Below are positions 48,898 to 59,936 of a DNA stretch of 64,000 bases, piece by piece; the stretch's first letter is position 1, and the number at the start of each line of letters is the position of its first letter. Source of the DNA: Maratus speciosus (Eukaryota > Arthropoda > Arachnida > Araneae > Salticidae); contig OZ010786.1 in assembly GCA_963932465.1 (NCBI GenBank), positions 600,828,538-600,892,537 on the forward strand, given 5' to 3'. The position numbers and the translations under genes are program-made. The notes beneath the pieces were generated by a model. The model was not told where the DNA came from. It did no database searches and saw only the letters and a list, made by a program, of their open reading frames with translations.

Positions 48898-48955
48898 AAA
48901 ACACAGGACGCGTTTCGAGCTAAAAACATAACAGCTCGTCATCAGCTACAGCATA
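48898..48955 (-). ncRNA. Hammerhead-ribozyme-like motif at 3' end of PLE copy 1
   Basis: On the minus strand CTGATGA (48946-48940), then stem II cgagct/agctcg, GAAAC, a very short stem III and the cleavage-type triplet GTC (48909-48907). Stem I can form weakly between gtag and ctgt. Minimal hammerheads in PLE terminal repeats are established for canonical EN+ PLEs. Identical to the motif in copy 2. Confidence 0.7.
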
Positions 48956-49194
48956 CACGTGTCCGTAAACGAACAAGTTCAAAAATGAACTGAAGATAAA
49001 GAATGTTGCGAAGAATGCGACAGATGGCGCTACCTGATAGAGGGATATGCAAAAACTAAATGTGTTGAAAAAAGATAGAAGAGAAAATGAAATGGAAAAA
49101 ATGGAAATAAAAGTAAAAATAAAAGAAGTAAATTAAAAATATAAATAAAAATAATAAATAAAGAACAATAAAAGAACAAGAAGAAAAAATCCAA

Positions 49195-49196
<2 letters not shown>

Positions 49197-49236
<40 letters not shown>

Positions 49237-49237
49237 T
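49197..49237. repeat. (ATT)n microsatellite in PLE copy 1 3' UTR
   Basis: About 14 ATT units; the counterpart in copy 2 is (ATA)n at 51757-51789 with fewer units, so lengths differ between two otherwise nearly identical copies. Confidence 0.95.
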
Positions 49238-50476
49238 TACAAAATAAAAAGAAAAGAAACAAGAGAAAAGGGAAAAGAATTACAAAATTAATTTCCACGC
49301 TGGAGATAGGAAAGGAGATGATGGGAGATCATTGACAAGATTAGCAGAATTTTTAGAAATAAAATATGCTTCATGAAAATCCAAGTGAGAGGGAGAGGCA
49401 GGGGAAGAAATAATTTTGGCCATGGAGAAATTGAAACAATGACTGGAAGACCAACAGTGAGAAGCAATCGAAGATTTAGAGATTTCTTGATTTGCAATAT
49501 ATCTCTGATGCTCGCCTAATCTGAATTTTAAAGCTCTCTTTGTTTGACCAATATAACCTAAATTGCAAGAGCAAGGAATGAAATAAACACCCCACCGGTT
49601 CTCAGTAGGAACAGGATCTTTTAGAGAAGAGAATTTAATTTTATTCATAGGTTTGAAGATAACTTTAAAGTTAAAACGAGAAAGTATTTTAGCAATTTTG
49701 AAACACAGAAGAGAATAAAAGGGCAGAACTATTATAGAATTAAAATTAGGAGGATTATTTGAATCAGATAAAGGACGTTTAGGCTTATTAAATTTATATA
49801 AAGCTTTATCAATCAAAGAGGGATTATAACCACGAGCAAGGGCAAGAGATTTCAGATAATTAATTTCATTATTCAGAGCAGAAGAGTCAGAACAAATGCG
49901 TAAGGCCCTAAAAACAAAAGTATAAAAGGACGCCACTTTTTGTTGAGGAGGATGATTTGAAAGGGCATGAGGAGGAAGGGAGACAGCGAAAGGTTTTCTA
50001 TAAACGGAGGTAGAGAACCGATCTGGGAGTTTTGAAACCAAGACGCCAAGGAAAGGAAGAGAATTGTTCTCTTCGACTTCGAGAGTAAATTGAATACAAG
50101 GATCAACAGAATTAACAAGAGAAAGGAGATTAGAAAGATCAAGGTCAGATGGAATTAAAATGAAAGTGTCATCAACATACCTAAACCAGAAAGGAAATTT
50201 ATATAAACTGAAGAGTTTTCTTCAACAAAATGCATATAAATATCACATAAAAGAGGAGACAATGGATTACCCATGGCCAGACCCTCAGTTTGAGAATAGA
50301 AAGAATTGTTAAACTGAAAAGCAGTTTGCCTGACACAAATACTAACTAAATGCAGGATTTCATCAATCTCAATGGAAGAGTAATGAAATTCGCGCAACAT
50401 TCTTTTCAAACAATCAATTGCCCCTTCTCAATGGAAGAATAATGAAATTCGCGCAACCTTCTTTTCAAACAATCAA

Positions 50477-51753
50477 TTGCCCCTTAAAATTAAACGCCTT
50501 TCTCCTTGCAATTATATAATGGTTTCCTTAGATGTTAAATCCCTTTTCACTAACGTGCCTGTTCAAGGGGCAATTGATTGTTTGAAAAGAAGGTTGCGCG
50601 AATTTCATTACTCTTCCATTGAGATTGATGAAATCCTGCATTTAGTTAGTATTTGTGTCAGGCAAACTGCTTTTCAGTTTAACAATTCTTTCTATTCTCA
50701 AACTGAGGGTCTGGCCATGGGTAATCCATTGTCTCCTCTTTTATGTGATATTTATATGCATTTTGTTGAAGAAAAACTCTTCAGTTTATATAAATTTCCT
50801 TTCTGGTTTAGGTATGTTGATGACACTTTCATTTTAATTCCATCTGACCTTGATCTTTCTAATCTCCTTTCTCTTGTTAATTCTGTTGATCCTTGTATTC
50901 AATTTACTCTCGAAGTCGAAGAGAACAATTCTCTTCCTTTCCTTGACGTCTTGGTTTCAAAACTCCCAAATCGGTTCTCTACCTCCGTTTATAGAAAACC
51001 TTTCGCTGTCTCCCTTCCTCCTCATGCCCTTTCAAATCATCCTCCTCAACAAAAAATGGCGTCCTTTTATACTTTTGTTTTTAGGGCGTTACGCATTTGT
51101 TCTGACTCTTCTGCTCTGAATAATGAAATTAATTATCTGAAATCTCTTGCCCTTGCTCGTGGTTATAATCCCTCTTTGATTGATAAAGCTTTGTATAAAT
51201 TTAATAAGCCTAAACGTCCTTTTCTGATTGAAATAATCCTCCTAATTTTAATTCTATAATAGTTCTGCCCTTTTATTCTTTTCTGTGTTTCAAAATTGCT
51301 AAAATACTTTCTCGTTTTAACTTTAAAGTTATCTTCAAACCTATGAATAAAATTAAATTCTCTTCTCTAAAAGATCCTGTTCCTACTGAGAACCGGTGGG
51401 GTGTTTATTTCATTCGTTGCTCTTGCAATTTAGGTTATATTGGTCAAACAAAGAGAGCTTTAAAATTCAGATTAGGCGAGCATCAGAGATATATTGCAAA
51501 TCAAGAAATCTCTAAATCTTCGATTGCTTCTCACTGTTGGTCTTCAGTCATTGTTTCAATTTCTCCATGGCCAAAATTATTTCTTCCCCTGCCTCTCCCT
51601 CTCACTTGGATTTTCATGAAGCATATTTTATTTTTAAAAATTCTGCTAATCTTGTCAATGATCTCCCATCATCTCCTTTCCTATCTCCAGCGTGGAAATT
51701 AATTTTGTAATTCTTTTCCCCTTTCTCTTGTTTCTTTTCTTTTTATTTTGTAA

Positions 51754-51789
<36 letters not shown>

Positions 51790-52134
51790 TTGGATTTTTT
51801 TTTCTTGTTCTTTTCTTGTTCTTTATTTATTATTTTTATTTATATTTTTAATTTACTTCTTTTATTTTTATTTTTTCTTTTATTTCCATTTTTTCCATTT
51901 CATTTTCCCTTCTATCTTTTTTCAACACATTTCCCTTTTGCATATCCCTCTATCAGGTAGCGCCATCTGTCGCATTCTTCGCAACATTCTTTATCTTCAG
52001 TTCATTTTTGAACTTGTTCGTTTACGGACACGTGTATGCTGTAGCTGATGACGAGCTGTTATGTTTTTAGCTCGAAACGCGTCCTGTGTTTTGTTTTAAT
52101 TTTATGGTGATTTTTTACAAAGTTTTATTATTTT
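50477..52134 (+). pseudogene. Penelope-like RT + C-terminal GIY-YIG endonuclease, copy 2
   Basis: The 260-codon frame 50477-51259 has RT motif A (SLDVKSLFTNVP, D19), motif B (MGNPLSPLL, residues 81-89) and motif C (YVDD, 113-116), so the catalytic aspartates are intact. A frameshift near 51225 breaks it before the nuclease. The nuclease frame (51343-51702) has WGVYFIRCSCNLGYIGQTKR and is itself shifted near 51545, relative to copy 1 (WSSSHC versus WSSVIV). The N-terminal part upstream of motif A is missing. Homologous to telomerase-related PLE RTs that integrate by nuclease-primed reverse transcription. Not functional as it stands; the two copies carry different breaks. Confidence 0.87.
52036..52092 (+). 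ncRNA. Hammerhead-ribozyme-like motif at 3' end of PLE copy 2
   Basis: CTGATGA at 52045-52051, stem II cgagct (52052-52057) with agctcg, GAAAC at 52074-52078, GTC at 52081-52083. The arrangement fits a minimal type I hammerhead with a 2-3 bp stem III, as described for PLEs. Activity would probably need a dimer; not testable here. Confidence 0.7.
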
Positions 52135-52150
52135 AATTATTTTCCTTTTA

Positions 52151-52566
52151 CTTTCTACTTAAATGGAGTACTCGTGTTGCCAAAATTAGACAAATGGTGC
52201 TGAAAACTACAAAAAAATTAATATTTGTAAAATAATCAGAGATACAGTTTTCAAACAAAAATCATTTAAAAGTACTTTTTTTTCCCAATACGACGGTATA
52301 AAAATGTAAGATGTGCGATGCTTGGAAATTAAAATAATGCTATAGAGTATTTAATCGTACTGCTTTGTTTTACGGCTAGCTTCTGTAAGGTAACGTTATT
52401 CTTTGAAGACTACACAAAAGTAGCTGGGGGAAAGAAATTGCATACCGTATCGGGGAAAAAAAAAGTCAAGTCTGCAACTTAAATAGTTTGCGATTACGAG
52501 CTTTGTGAGGGACAGACAGAGACACGAGACTTCGTGAGATGAACGAAACCCTAAAAATAAACTTTT
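52151..52566. other. Right flank of PLE pair, old repeat
   Basis: Diverged copy of 20165-20490 (ctttctactt aaatggagtac...ccaatacgacggtataaa), confirming that the PLE pair landed in a pre-existing repeat. No gene. Confidence 0.55.
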
Positions 52567-53476
52567 ATTAGTTGCCCGTAATTTTCGGAAACATTTTCGG
52601 GTAGCTTTTAGAATTCATTAATTAGTTCTCTCTACCCGGAAAAATCAGTTTTTCGGATGCTATCAGACATCGACTAAACATTTTCCACCGCATAACTGAA
52701 ATTGTGCATACAATTGTAACAGAAAAATGTTAATCTTGATGCTGTTAATTACCCGACTGCCAAGAAGGGCTGTGTGTTTTACGCGAATCTGGATAGGTGG
52801 ATTTCTTTATACCCTCGAAGCATCCGAATGGATGGATGGATTTTAATGAATGAGGTCTCTATTGATTCGTCTTAATTCTCCGATGGTTATAGGCTAGGTT
52901 TTGTTTTTATAAATTCAAAGTGGCGACTGTAAAATACAAAATGGCGGTAGACACAATTTTTTTTTACGCACCCTATTGAGTGGCATATCATTGCACAGGC
53001 CTTTCAAAATGAAGACGATGTTTCATTGGCTATTTTGCAGTCAGAAGCTCCGTTTAAATATTATACAACCTGGAAGTTGTGTAGGTAGGATCTCTAGCTT
53101 TACTGCAACTCTAACCTTCATAGACATCTATAGGCCTCATCAAAACAGTGTTTATAGATAGGAACTAACAATTAAACACAACTTAAAAGTCATCAATACA
53201 AGTAAATAAAAAAATAGGTAAGTAATATAAAAAATTAGTTTAAAATTGATGAGAAATAATAAACTAGTTCGTTTTTTATTCAGTTGAGTTTTTTGAATTT
53301 TTAAATTTAATTTTTACTTGTTCTATATGTTTTTCAGTTAAACACGTTTACTGAACATGGAAATAGTTACTTGAAACCTCAAGCATCTGAAAAACCTGTT
53401 TTCTGGGTAGAGAGAACTGATTAATGCACTTTAAAAGCTACTCGGAAACGCTTTCGAAAACTACGGGCAGCTAAAA
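52567..53476. mobile_element. TIR element carrying an inverted piece of the 5.4 kb segment
   Basis: Left ttagttgcccgtaattttcg and right ctacgggcagctaaa are inverted; matching continues for over 100 bp (gggtagctttta, ctctctacccgg). The interior 52780-53260 is the reverse complement of about 1290-1700 plus 10994-11080 (for example ggaagttgtgtaggtaggat, gaggcctatagatgtctat in reverse), so the dispersed block in the 5.4 kb segment belongs to a mobile family. No transposase. Confidence 0.55.
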
Positions 53477-53679
53477 AAAGTTTTTTTTTTTTTTTTATAA
53501 ATTCTTCTTTAAATTTCAAAGATAAATTCTTTTATGAGGTTTCTAAAGATAAAGGAACGCTTTTCGGAATCTTGAATCTTGGGTGTCTTGGAACAGGTTA
53601 TTGTATATTTTCGTTCGTGATTAAACGAAAATACATTTTCGTTAACGATGAGTACATTTTCGTAAATTAAGAAACATCT

Positions 53680-53680
<1 letters not shown>

Positions 53681-53718
<38 letters not shown>
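53681..53718. repeat. Poly-T tract in right terminal inverted repeat
   Basis: About 37 T in a row just inside the right end of the 11.84 kb insertion; the left end has seven A at the corresponding place. Expansion or assembly length error is possible. Confidence 0.9.
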
Positions 53719-53721
<3 letters not shown>

Positions 53722-53723
53722 GT

Positions 53724-55045
53724 GTGTGATGATGAAAAATTTCATGATGTAAAACGTAATTAATAACTTACACTGAAATGACAAGTTTCAAATTGGACGT
53801 CAAACGTGGTAAATGAGGTGGCGTTCGTACTGTAACTAGTTTTAGAATTATTTTTTGCACCGCATATTGTACTGAATGTATATTTTAGTGCACTTCATAG
53901 GTGCATATCAATTTCATTCTGTTCGAAAGGCTTTAACATCATTAAAATGCACTTGAAATACTTTTTTCCCATTGGCCGTAATGTAGCGGAAAATTTTTGA
54001 CTGTCCCTGTAATTAAACTGTACATCCTATTTTCATAAAATATGAAATGACTCGACAAAATTTTTAACAAATTATATATTTAAAATTTCAGACCATTTGG
54101 TTGGGTAGTTTTTGATCTGTTATATGCGGACGGACGGACAAACAGACAGACGGACCGAACTTCAACTATAGGTGCTACGTTTTTATGTAATTACGAACGC
54201 ACCAAAAAATGTTTCTTAATATACAGCCATTTTATTTGTAGTAATCATATTTTTGTTACATTTATGAATATAATGTGATAAATTTTAATAACTTTTGTTT
54301 CGCTGCTTTCACGAAATTTTCATTGTGCGCTAATGCATTAAAATTCTGAAAATAAATTATAATTGTCATGTAATTGTTTTGTCTATATTAATATGTAATG
54401 TACGGTAAAGCCCTAAATACATTGTATATGCGATATGCGATATGCACATGTTAATGTATTTTCATATAATAGAGAAGTAAGATATAATCAGTAAAGGCTC
54501 ACCATTTGACCAGGCATTTACACGAAGGTTGTAGACGAAAGAAAGTGCAATCCAAGTAATGGTATCTTCTGAGCGTGAGCTGAAACATGTATAGTTCTTA
54601 ACTTTTAAACCTATTTATTTGGCGTACATCTTATAACTGACGCGATTCTTATTTTATAATAACGTGATAACAATGAAAATTCACACATTCAACAATAACC
54701 TGAAAATTCATTGTTGTGAGGAGCTTATAACATTGTTGTCCTATTTTTGATACAAAAACGCTTGTTATTTTAAAGCATTATATTACAACAATGCTTAATT
54801 ATTGCGTTATGATTCTTGTCCTCATATTATTGTAAACCCCGTGAAAATGGAAAAAAATATATAACATATCTATGCATAATGGTAAAGACTCCATCGTCAC
54901 TTCTTTATCATCGTCAAAAAAATATATGTATATATGATATTTCTTCTGCAGTCTTTTTGATATTGTGTCGATAAACTTATACTGTATACCCATAGACTGC
55001 TAATATAACACATAATTGTGTGGATTTTCACATTGATTGTGTTTT
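53724..55045 (+). repeat. Continuation of the ~0.97 kb tandem repeat
   Basis: Picks up exactly where 41883 stops (gatgatgaaaaatttcatgatgtaaaacgtaa) and runs to cacattgattgtg. It is interrupted at about 53785-54205 by a further insertion containing cggacggacggacaaacaga and an end-like aattacgaacgcacc. No gene. Confidence 0.75.
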
Positions 55046-56142
55046 GTGGTCGGCATTTTAACTCGCCGTACATTCAGTCTCCAGTTTCGTTTCCATCAAA
55101 GATTTTCCTTATCGCTTTAGAGTACGTTTTGCTGCAGTTGGTATCCATGGTCGATTACGTAACAAATAAATGTTGAGTTATAGATTTATTTTATTTTTCT
55201 CTCCATAAACGATAATTTCGTTTTATAGAGTATGATTTTAAAGTTTTCCTGAATTAATTTTTCAGAGCCCTTTTCATAAAATTCTATTTCTGATCGTAAC
55301 GATCTGTTTCCGATTTATTGCAGAAATGGTAAAAATTTTCAACTGGTTAAGTAGTTATAAGATCAAATATCACGCAGCAGTGTTTCATGATTAATGTGAA
55401 TGCACAAAATAGTTAACATTATTATTACATAAAATTCATTAATTTCGTCAATTCTCATGACATCAAATTCACGTAAACTTATTATAAATCTTCTTAATAC
55501 TATCTACAACTTTTACACTGACAAGTTTTTGATAGGACCAACTTACCGCAAAAAAGTAAAAACGACAAAAAAGAGGGGGGGGGGGGGAGTGATGAAGAAA
55601 ATAAAATTCAGAACTTCGTCGATTCAAAAGATATCAAATCCGCTTAAATTTATTATAAATATTCTTAATATTATCTACAACTTTTATATTGCCAAGTTTT
55701 TCATAGGATTACAGCAAAAACAATGCTTAACAGCAATGTTTACAGCAAAAACAGAGTAAACAAAAATAGGGGTTGAAGAAAAAATTATCGTATTAACATG
55801 ATCCTGATAAAAGCAGCTCTTACAGAAAAATGAAATTAAAAACTGATCAAACGCGGCCAGATAAAATTGTTAAACTGGATTTATCGCTAATCTTGATTTA
55901 GTTTTTGTTGGTCAAATTACCTAACTTCGAAATCTACCTTCGCCTGTAGGCCGAGTCGGCAGGGATTTTTTTCTCTAAATGCAGGAAATGCAAGAGCATA
56001 GTTATATCTTTCATCCCAATAAAAATAAAATCATATACATGTGTTTTAAATCATATATTTAAGATATTAAATGTTGAAAATGGTCTTTTCTTTCCCTTTT
56101 TTCCAATTTTATTAGCCCTGAGATCTTTAAGAGATTATAGAA
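55046..56142. other. AT-rich sequence with a local tandem duplication
   Basis: About 55450-55540 and 55620-55715 are diverged tandem copies (aaacttattataaat...atctacaacttttac), separated by a G run (55576-55588). The 100-codon frame across them (55457-55759) is repeat-derived. No other feature seen. Confidence 0.5.
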
Positions 56143-56894
56143 CAGGGACGGCGAGCCTATAGCACGCGTGCCATAAGTGGCACGCTGCAGATTATTTTTG
56201 GCACGGCATAGATTCAGGTTCTAGATCAAAATATTGTAGAATTTCACAAAATACGTTAATTAATCTAGATCTCTGTTTATCTGAATTTGATTAGTTTCTT
56301 TTGGTTGTCATTGTCATAAAGATTGGCGAAACTGAAATATAACTTAATGTATCCCAATCTACCTCAATGTTGACTCACAAAATTTTAAGAATAAGAGAAA
56401 ATTGGGAGATTTTCGCGAAAGAAAGATTAAAAGGCATTATAAACAAAAATGCCGATAGTAAAATTATAACAACTTAGAATTCAGTTCCAGTCACTAAAAG
56501 CTGTAGATTCTCCTGTTTGCCATTTTGCCTTTTTTTTTTTTTTCCCGTAAGACTATCTTTTCGAAAACAAAAAATACGAAAAATTCAAATAAAACAACTT
56601 GTCAAATGAGTCCAATTCAGTTTGCATTCTCTTAAAAGTAAGAAAGTACGAAGCTGATATAAATTATTTGGCATCTAAGATGAGACAATAAAAATAATAT
56701 TTAAAAAATAAATTTTTAAAGTATAACATCAAATATTACTCATATTTTTTTAATGCTAAAAACAAAATTGTATATAATTTTGATTTATTATTATTTGATC
56801 CATTAAAATTTTATATTGTTGGCATGTTCTGATCACGTAAAACATATTTTTGGAAAAATTTGGCACGTGGATCTGAAAAGGTTTGCCGTCCCTG
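56143..56894. mobile_element. hAT-like deletion derivative
   Basis: 752 bp with ends CAGGGACGGC and GCCGTCCCTG; just inside are ggcacg words (gtgccataagtggcacg at left, tttggcacgtggatc at right). CAGGG ends fit hAT; the expected 8-bp duplication is not clear (ttatagaa versus cgctggaa). No intact transposase. Confidence 0.6.
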
Positions 56895-56899
56895 CGCTG

Positions 56900-57230
56900 G
56901 AAAATCATTGAAGGAGCCTTAAAAAAAAATTTACACGTGCAACAAAGATATATATAGTTTAAGGTGATCAACATGGTTAGAATATTGAAAACGTATAATA
57001 GTTAACAGTTAAAAGTTAATATCGTTAAAACGTATATTTCTAAATTTAAACCAATAAATAAATAAATAAATAAATAGTAAATTATTATAAATGTAAAAAT
57101 TATTCAAAATGATGTATAATTATACATACAAATTAATTAATAAACGAATATTAAATTGTTTAGATAATAAAAATAAAACTATATACATATGTATAGTTTA
57201 GTGTTGACATCCAGTGAGAGTTTTTGAAAA
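56900..57230 (-). repeat. Pseudo-LTR of Naiad-like element (3' side)
   Basis: Matches 62150-62484: shared aaatcattaaaggagcctta-type start, acgtgcaacaaagatatata, ttaaggtgatcaaca, gagagtttttgaaaact. About 90% identical by eye. A related, more diverged piece follows at 57405-57540 (gtgttgacaactagtgatag and ttgctgccatctgaaagcaa). Confidence 0.85.
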
Positions 57231-57940
57231 CTAAATATTTGCAGACCTAGATAGCATAAACCATTTTAGTGCTGCCATCTTTTAGCAATTTAAATCATAA
57301 AAAAATATAATCTTATAAAGCATTTATAAATATATAAAATTAAATAAATAAAAAAGCAATTGAATTACAACCTTCAAAGTAAATTAGATAATAATATTAA
57401 AACAACATTCTTATGTATATATTAGTGTTGACAACTAGTGATAGTTATTTAAAGCTAAGGTATTTATTTGACAAGCTAAGTTACTTAAAAAATAATTTTT
57501 AATTGCTGCCATCTGAAAGCAATTAATAAAAAAAATAATTTTATATATAATATATAAATATAAAAATAGCCAATGAATTGCGACCCCAGTATTATATAGT
57601 AAAAAAAAAAAAAAAACAAATACAGTAAGATAAAAATCCTAAATAACGCCATTATTGCATCAAGCACACAATAATTAATGCAAACTTATCCCCCCCCCCC
57701 TAAATTACCAGTATGTCGGAGTCATATTATCACACTTGTAGTCAAAAACAGGAAGAGAATAATAATAATAAAAAAGTAACATAGCATTCAATATTTTCGG
57801 CAACGCACACAAAGTTAAATGCTAATTGTATACAAAAACGAAAATTGTAAAATAGCATAAATCTATATTGAATGTTTAATTATGTATGTAAAATGGATTT
57901 AACAACAAATGATGGATAGGCATTTTTTATTGCTTGTTGA

Positions 57941-59340
57941 TTAGCATTTTAAATTTATTAATTTAAATTTATTAGAACAAAGATTATTAATTCTGTGAGC
58001 AAAGTTAAGTAAAATGTTGACATAAACAGATTTATGAAGACATGAGTTATAATTCGTGAATAAATTAACATTAAATGGAAAATCTATTCGTTTATCATAT
58101 ATATCAAAAAGTATTTTATGATTATCACAAAGAATTAATTTAAGATCTAGGAAATTTATTTCATTATTTATCATATCATTATTACTATATTTTAAATTTT
58201 TATGATATTTTATAGGTAATAAATAATTTGATTGACTATTATAATAAAACACAATTATGTCATCAATATAATGGTACAATTTGCAATCTACAATAGATGA
58301 TTTACGTAATAATAAAGATAGAGCTCGGCCAGAATCGAAGATACAATTCCCCCCTGTGGTAATCAACATCTTTGTTGATATATAGTGTCATTTAAAATAA
58401 TATAATTATGATGAAGAATAAATCTAGTTAATGTTTTAAAGTAAGATAAAGAAATATTAGTCATTAAATTTAGAGAATTCCTATATTCTTTGAATAATAA
58501 ATTGATAATTTTAAACATATCTGTGATATCAATGCTGTTAAATAAATCATTAAAGTCATAGGTTTTTATATATTTTATGTTATTTAAATTTTTTATATTA
58601 TTTACAAGTTGAAAACTATTTTTTATGCTATATAAATTATCATTTTGTTTTGTATTATTAAGCAGTTTAGTGAGAGTTGTTAAAAGAAAGTTACCAGCAT
58701 TGTTGTTATATATAATTACATCCAATGGTTACTGTCCGAAATTTTAATGGAGTTTTATGGAATTTAGGTATAACAAAAATATACGGATAATTATAGTTGT
58801 AATTTTAATTTTTAGTAATTTATAATATTTAATTATCTGTCGATTATTAATGATAGTATAAAGATTAGTTTTTTTTTAAAAAATTGAACTAGTATTTATG
58901 GCATTAGAAATTAGCTGCGTGTAATAATATTTGCAAATGAAAGCATAATTGTTAGGTGATTTATCAACATATGTTATAATAAATTTGTTTTGTAAATTTT
59001 TTATTTCACTATTTAACTGTCTAATATTAAAATTATAATTGTTTAAAGATCTGTAAAGCTCAAAATTTAATTTACTTAAAACATTTAACTTCCATTCATT
59101 GAAAAATGCTAGAGGTTTATTATAGTCAACCGAAATTTTATATATGAACAGGTCAAGGTCTAAATTATATTGTTTTAAAATTGAATTAATTGTATAACAT
59201 AATAGAATACGAAATTTTGTCCCGTATGACATAAAATTGAGTAAAAAAACATTATCTACATTGTGAATGTCCCCTGTAATAATGTGACCATGGAATGTAT
59301 TTACATATTTACTATAACTAGGATCATTACATAAACATGG
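57941..59340 (-). pseudogene. Naiad-like reverse transcriptase domain, broken
   Basis: From the 5' side: PPCLCNDPSYSKYVNTFHGH and IITGDIHNVDNVFLLNFMSY run continuously into the frame 59232-58876 with FIITYVDKSPNNYAFICKYY, the N-terminal RT signature. A break at TTTTTAAAAAAAA (about 58868) precedes FVIPKFHKTPLKFRTVTIGC in a shifted frame (about 58760). Motif A KTYDFNDLFNSID is at about 58550, motif B region QQRC-[TGA]-LPQGGIVSSILAELYLYY at 58375-58310, and after another shift YIDDIIVFYYN (motif C) at about 58255. The catalytic Asp residues are present. Homologous RTs drive PLE retrotransposition; this copy is dead through at least three frame changes. Confidence 0.75.
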
Positions 59341-59936
59341 AGGGTTATCATGAGATGTAAAAAATTTAGCAAATTTCTTGTAACTGAAAATCCTTCGACC
59401 TAATGCAACATTGTATCTATATGATTTATAAATTGTAAAAATTTTTTATTGTAAAATTATTACTTTTATTGTTGATTAAATTATGTAAATTAATTTTATT
59501 GAGTACATAATTAGAAAATGAAATTATTAGCTGAGTGTTTTTAATTTTTTTATAAGTATTATTTGAAATTTCAACATTAAGAAGATTAACTCTAAAACAT
59601 AAAAGATCAAAAAAGACATCACTGAAGTGTGAAGATAAATTTAATGATAAAAAACTTTATAATACATGTTAAGATTTTTCTTTTTGATTGAAAAAATGTG
59701 TTTTCTAATGCCGATCCAAATGAATGAAGTAACGAATTCATTTTCCAGATTAGCTAAAGTCTGTTTTATATAATTCCTATATTCCTAAAATTCCTTTTAC
59801 GCAATACTGTGCATTAGAACAATGTTTACCCCGTTTTGTACGTGTAGTTTTATTGAAAGCTGAATGATTCAAATTAGCATAAGTACTGCACCAATGTTCA
59901 AGCTTATTAGTGTTAGTAGAAACAAGGTTTGTACGA

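Larger units (their letters stand above)
48856..50427 (-). pseudogene. Penelope-like RT + C-terminal GIY-YIG endonuclease, copy 1
   Basis: Reading leftward: RT motif B (QTEGLAMGNPLSPLL) at about 50285, a one-base deletion of A near 50215 that shifts the frame just before the YVDD catalytic motif, then the RT thumb and a continuous 253-codon stretch (49280-50041) into a GIY-YIG nuclease (GVYFIPCSCNLGYIGQT, about 49560-49600) ending PAWKLIL. The 5' part including RT motif A is missing. Canonical PLEs encode RT then EN in one ORF; this copy is 5'-truncated and frameshifted, hence dead. Identity to copy 2 is very high. Confidence 0.85.
48803..52150. mobile_element. Inverted head-to-head pair of canonical Penelope-like elements
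   Basis: Two 5'-truncated copies, left on minus (about 48856-50427) and right on plus (about 50487-52134), with 3' ends outward. The 16-bp direct repeat aattattttcctttta (48803-48818, 52135-52150) flanks the pair, with about 35 bp of extra sequence on the left. Between them is a 59-bp minus-oriented scrap (50428-50486) repeating the first RT bases. Flanks match an uninterrupted relative near 20150. Complex inverted insertions are a known habit of PLEs. Confidence 0.85.
41884..53723. mobile_element. 11.84 kb insertion with long ACTGTAAAA inverted repeats
   Basis: The left end 41884-42052 and the reverse complement of 53500-53723 share ACTGTAAAAAAA, tgtttcttaa, tacgaaaat, aatcacgaacgaaaatat, cctttatctt, agaaacctca and aaatttaaagaagaattta in order, giving TIRs of about 170-220 bp. 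The flanks join the two halves of one unit of the ~0.97 kb repeat (cctactgt before; gtgtgatgatgaaaaatttc after), which shows one event or a nest grown inside one event. Contents: a 557-bp satellite, a CACTG-ended element with a SINE, a hairpin, MITEs and a PLE pair. No transposase of its own is readable. CACTG-like ends suggest a CACTA/EnSpm-type or related DNA transposon. Confidence 0.6.

Noticed and set aside
49056..52048. Extra ORFs in other frames of the PLE pair (for example MIFLISFLLLIL..., MEINFVILFPF...)
   Set aside because: Alternative-frame shadows of the RT/nuclease frame or translations of the AT-rich 3' UTR with ATT repeats.
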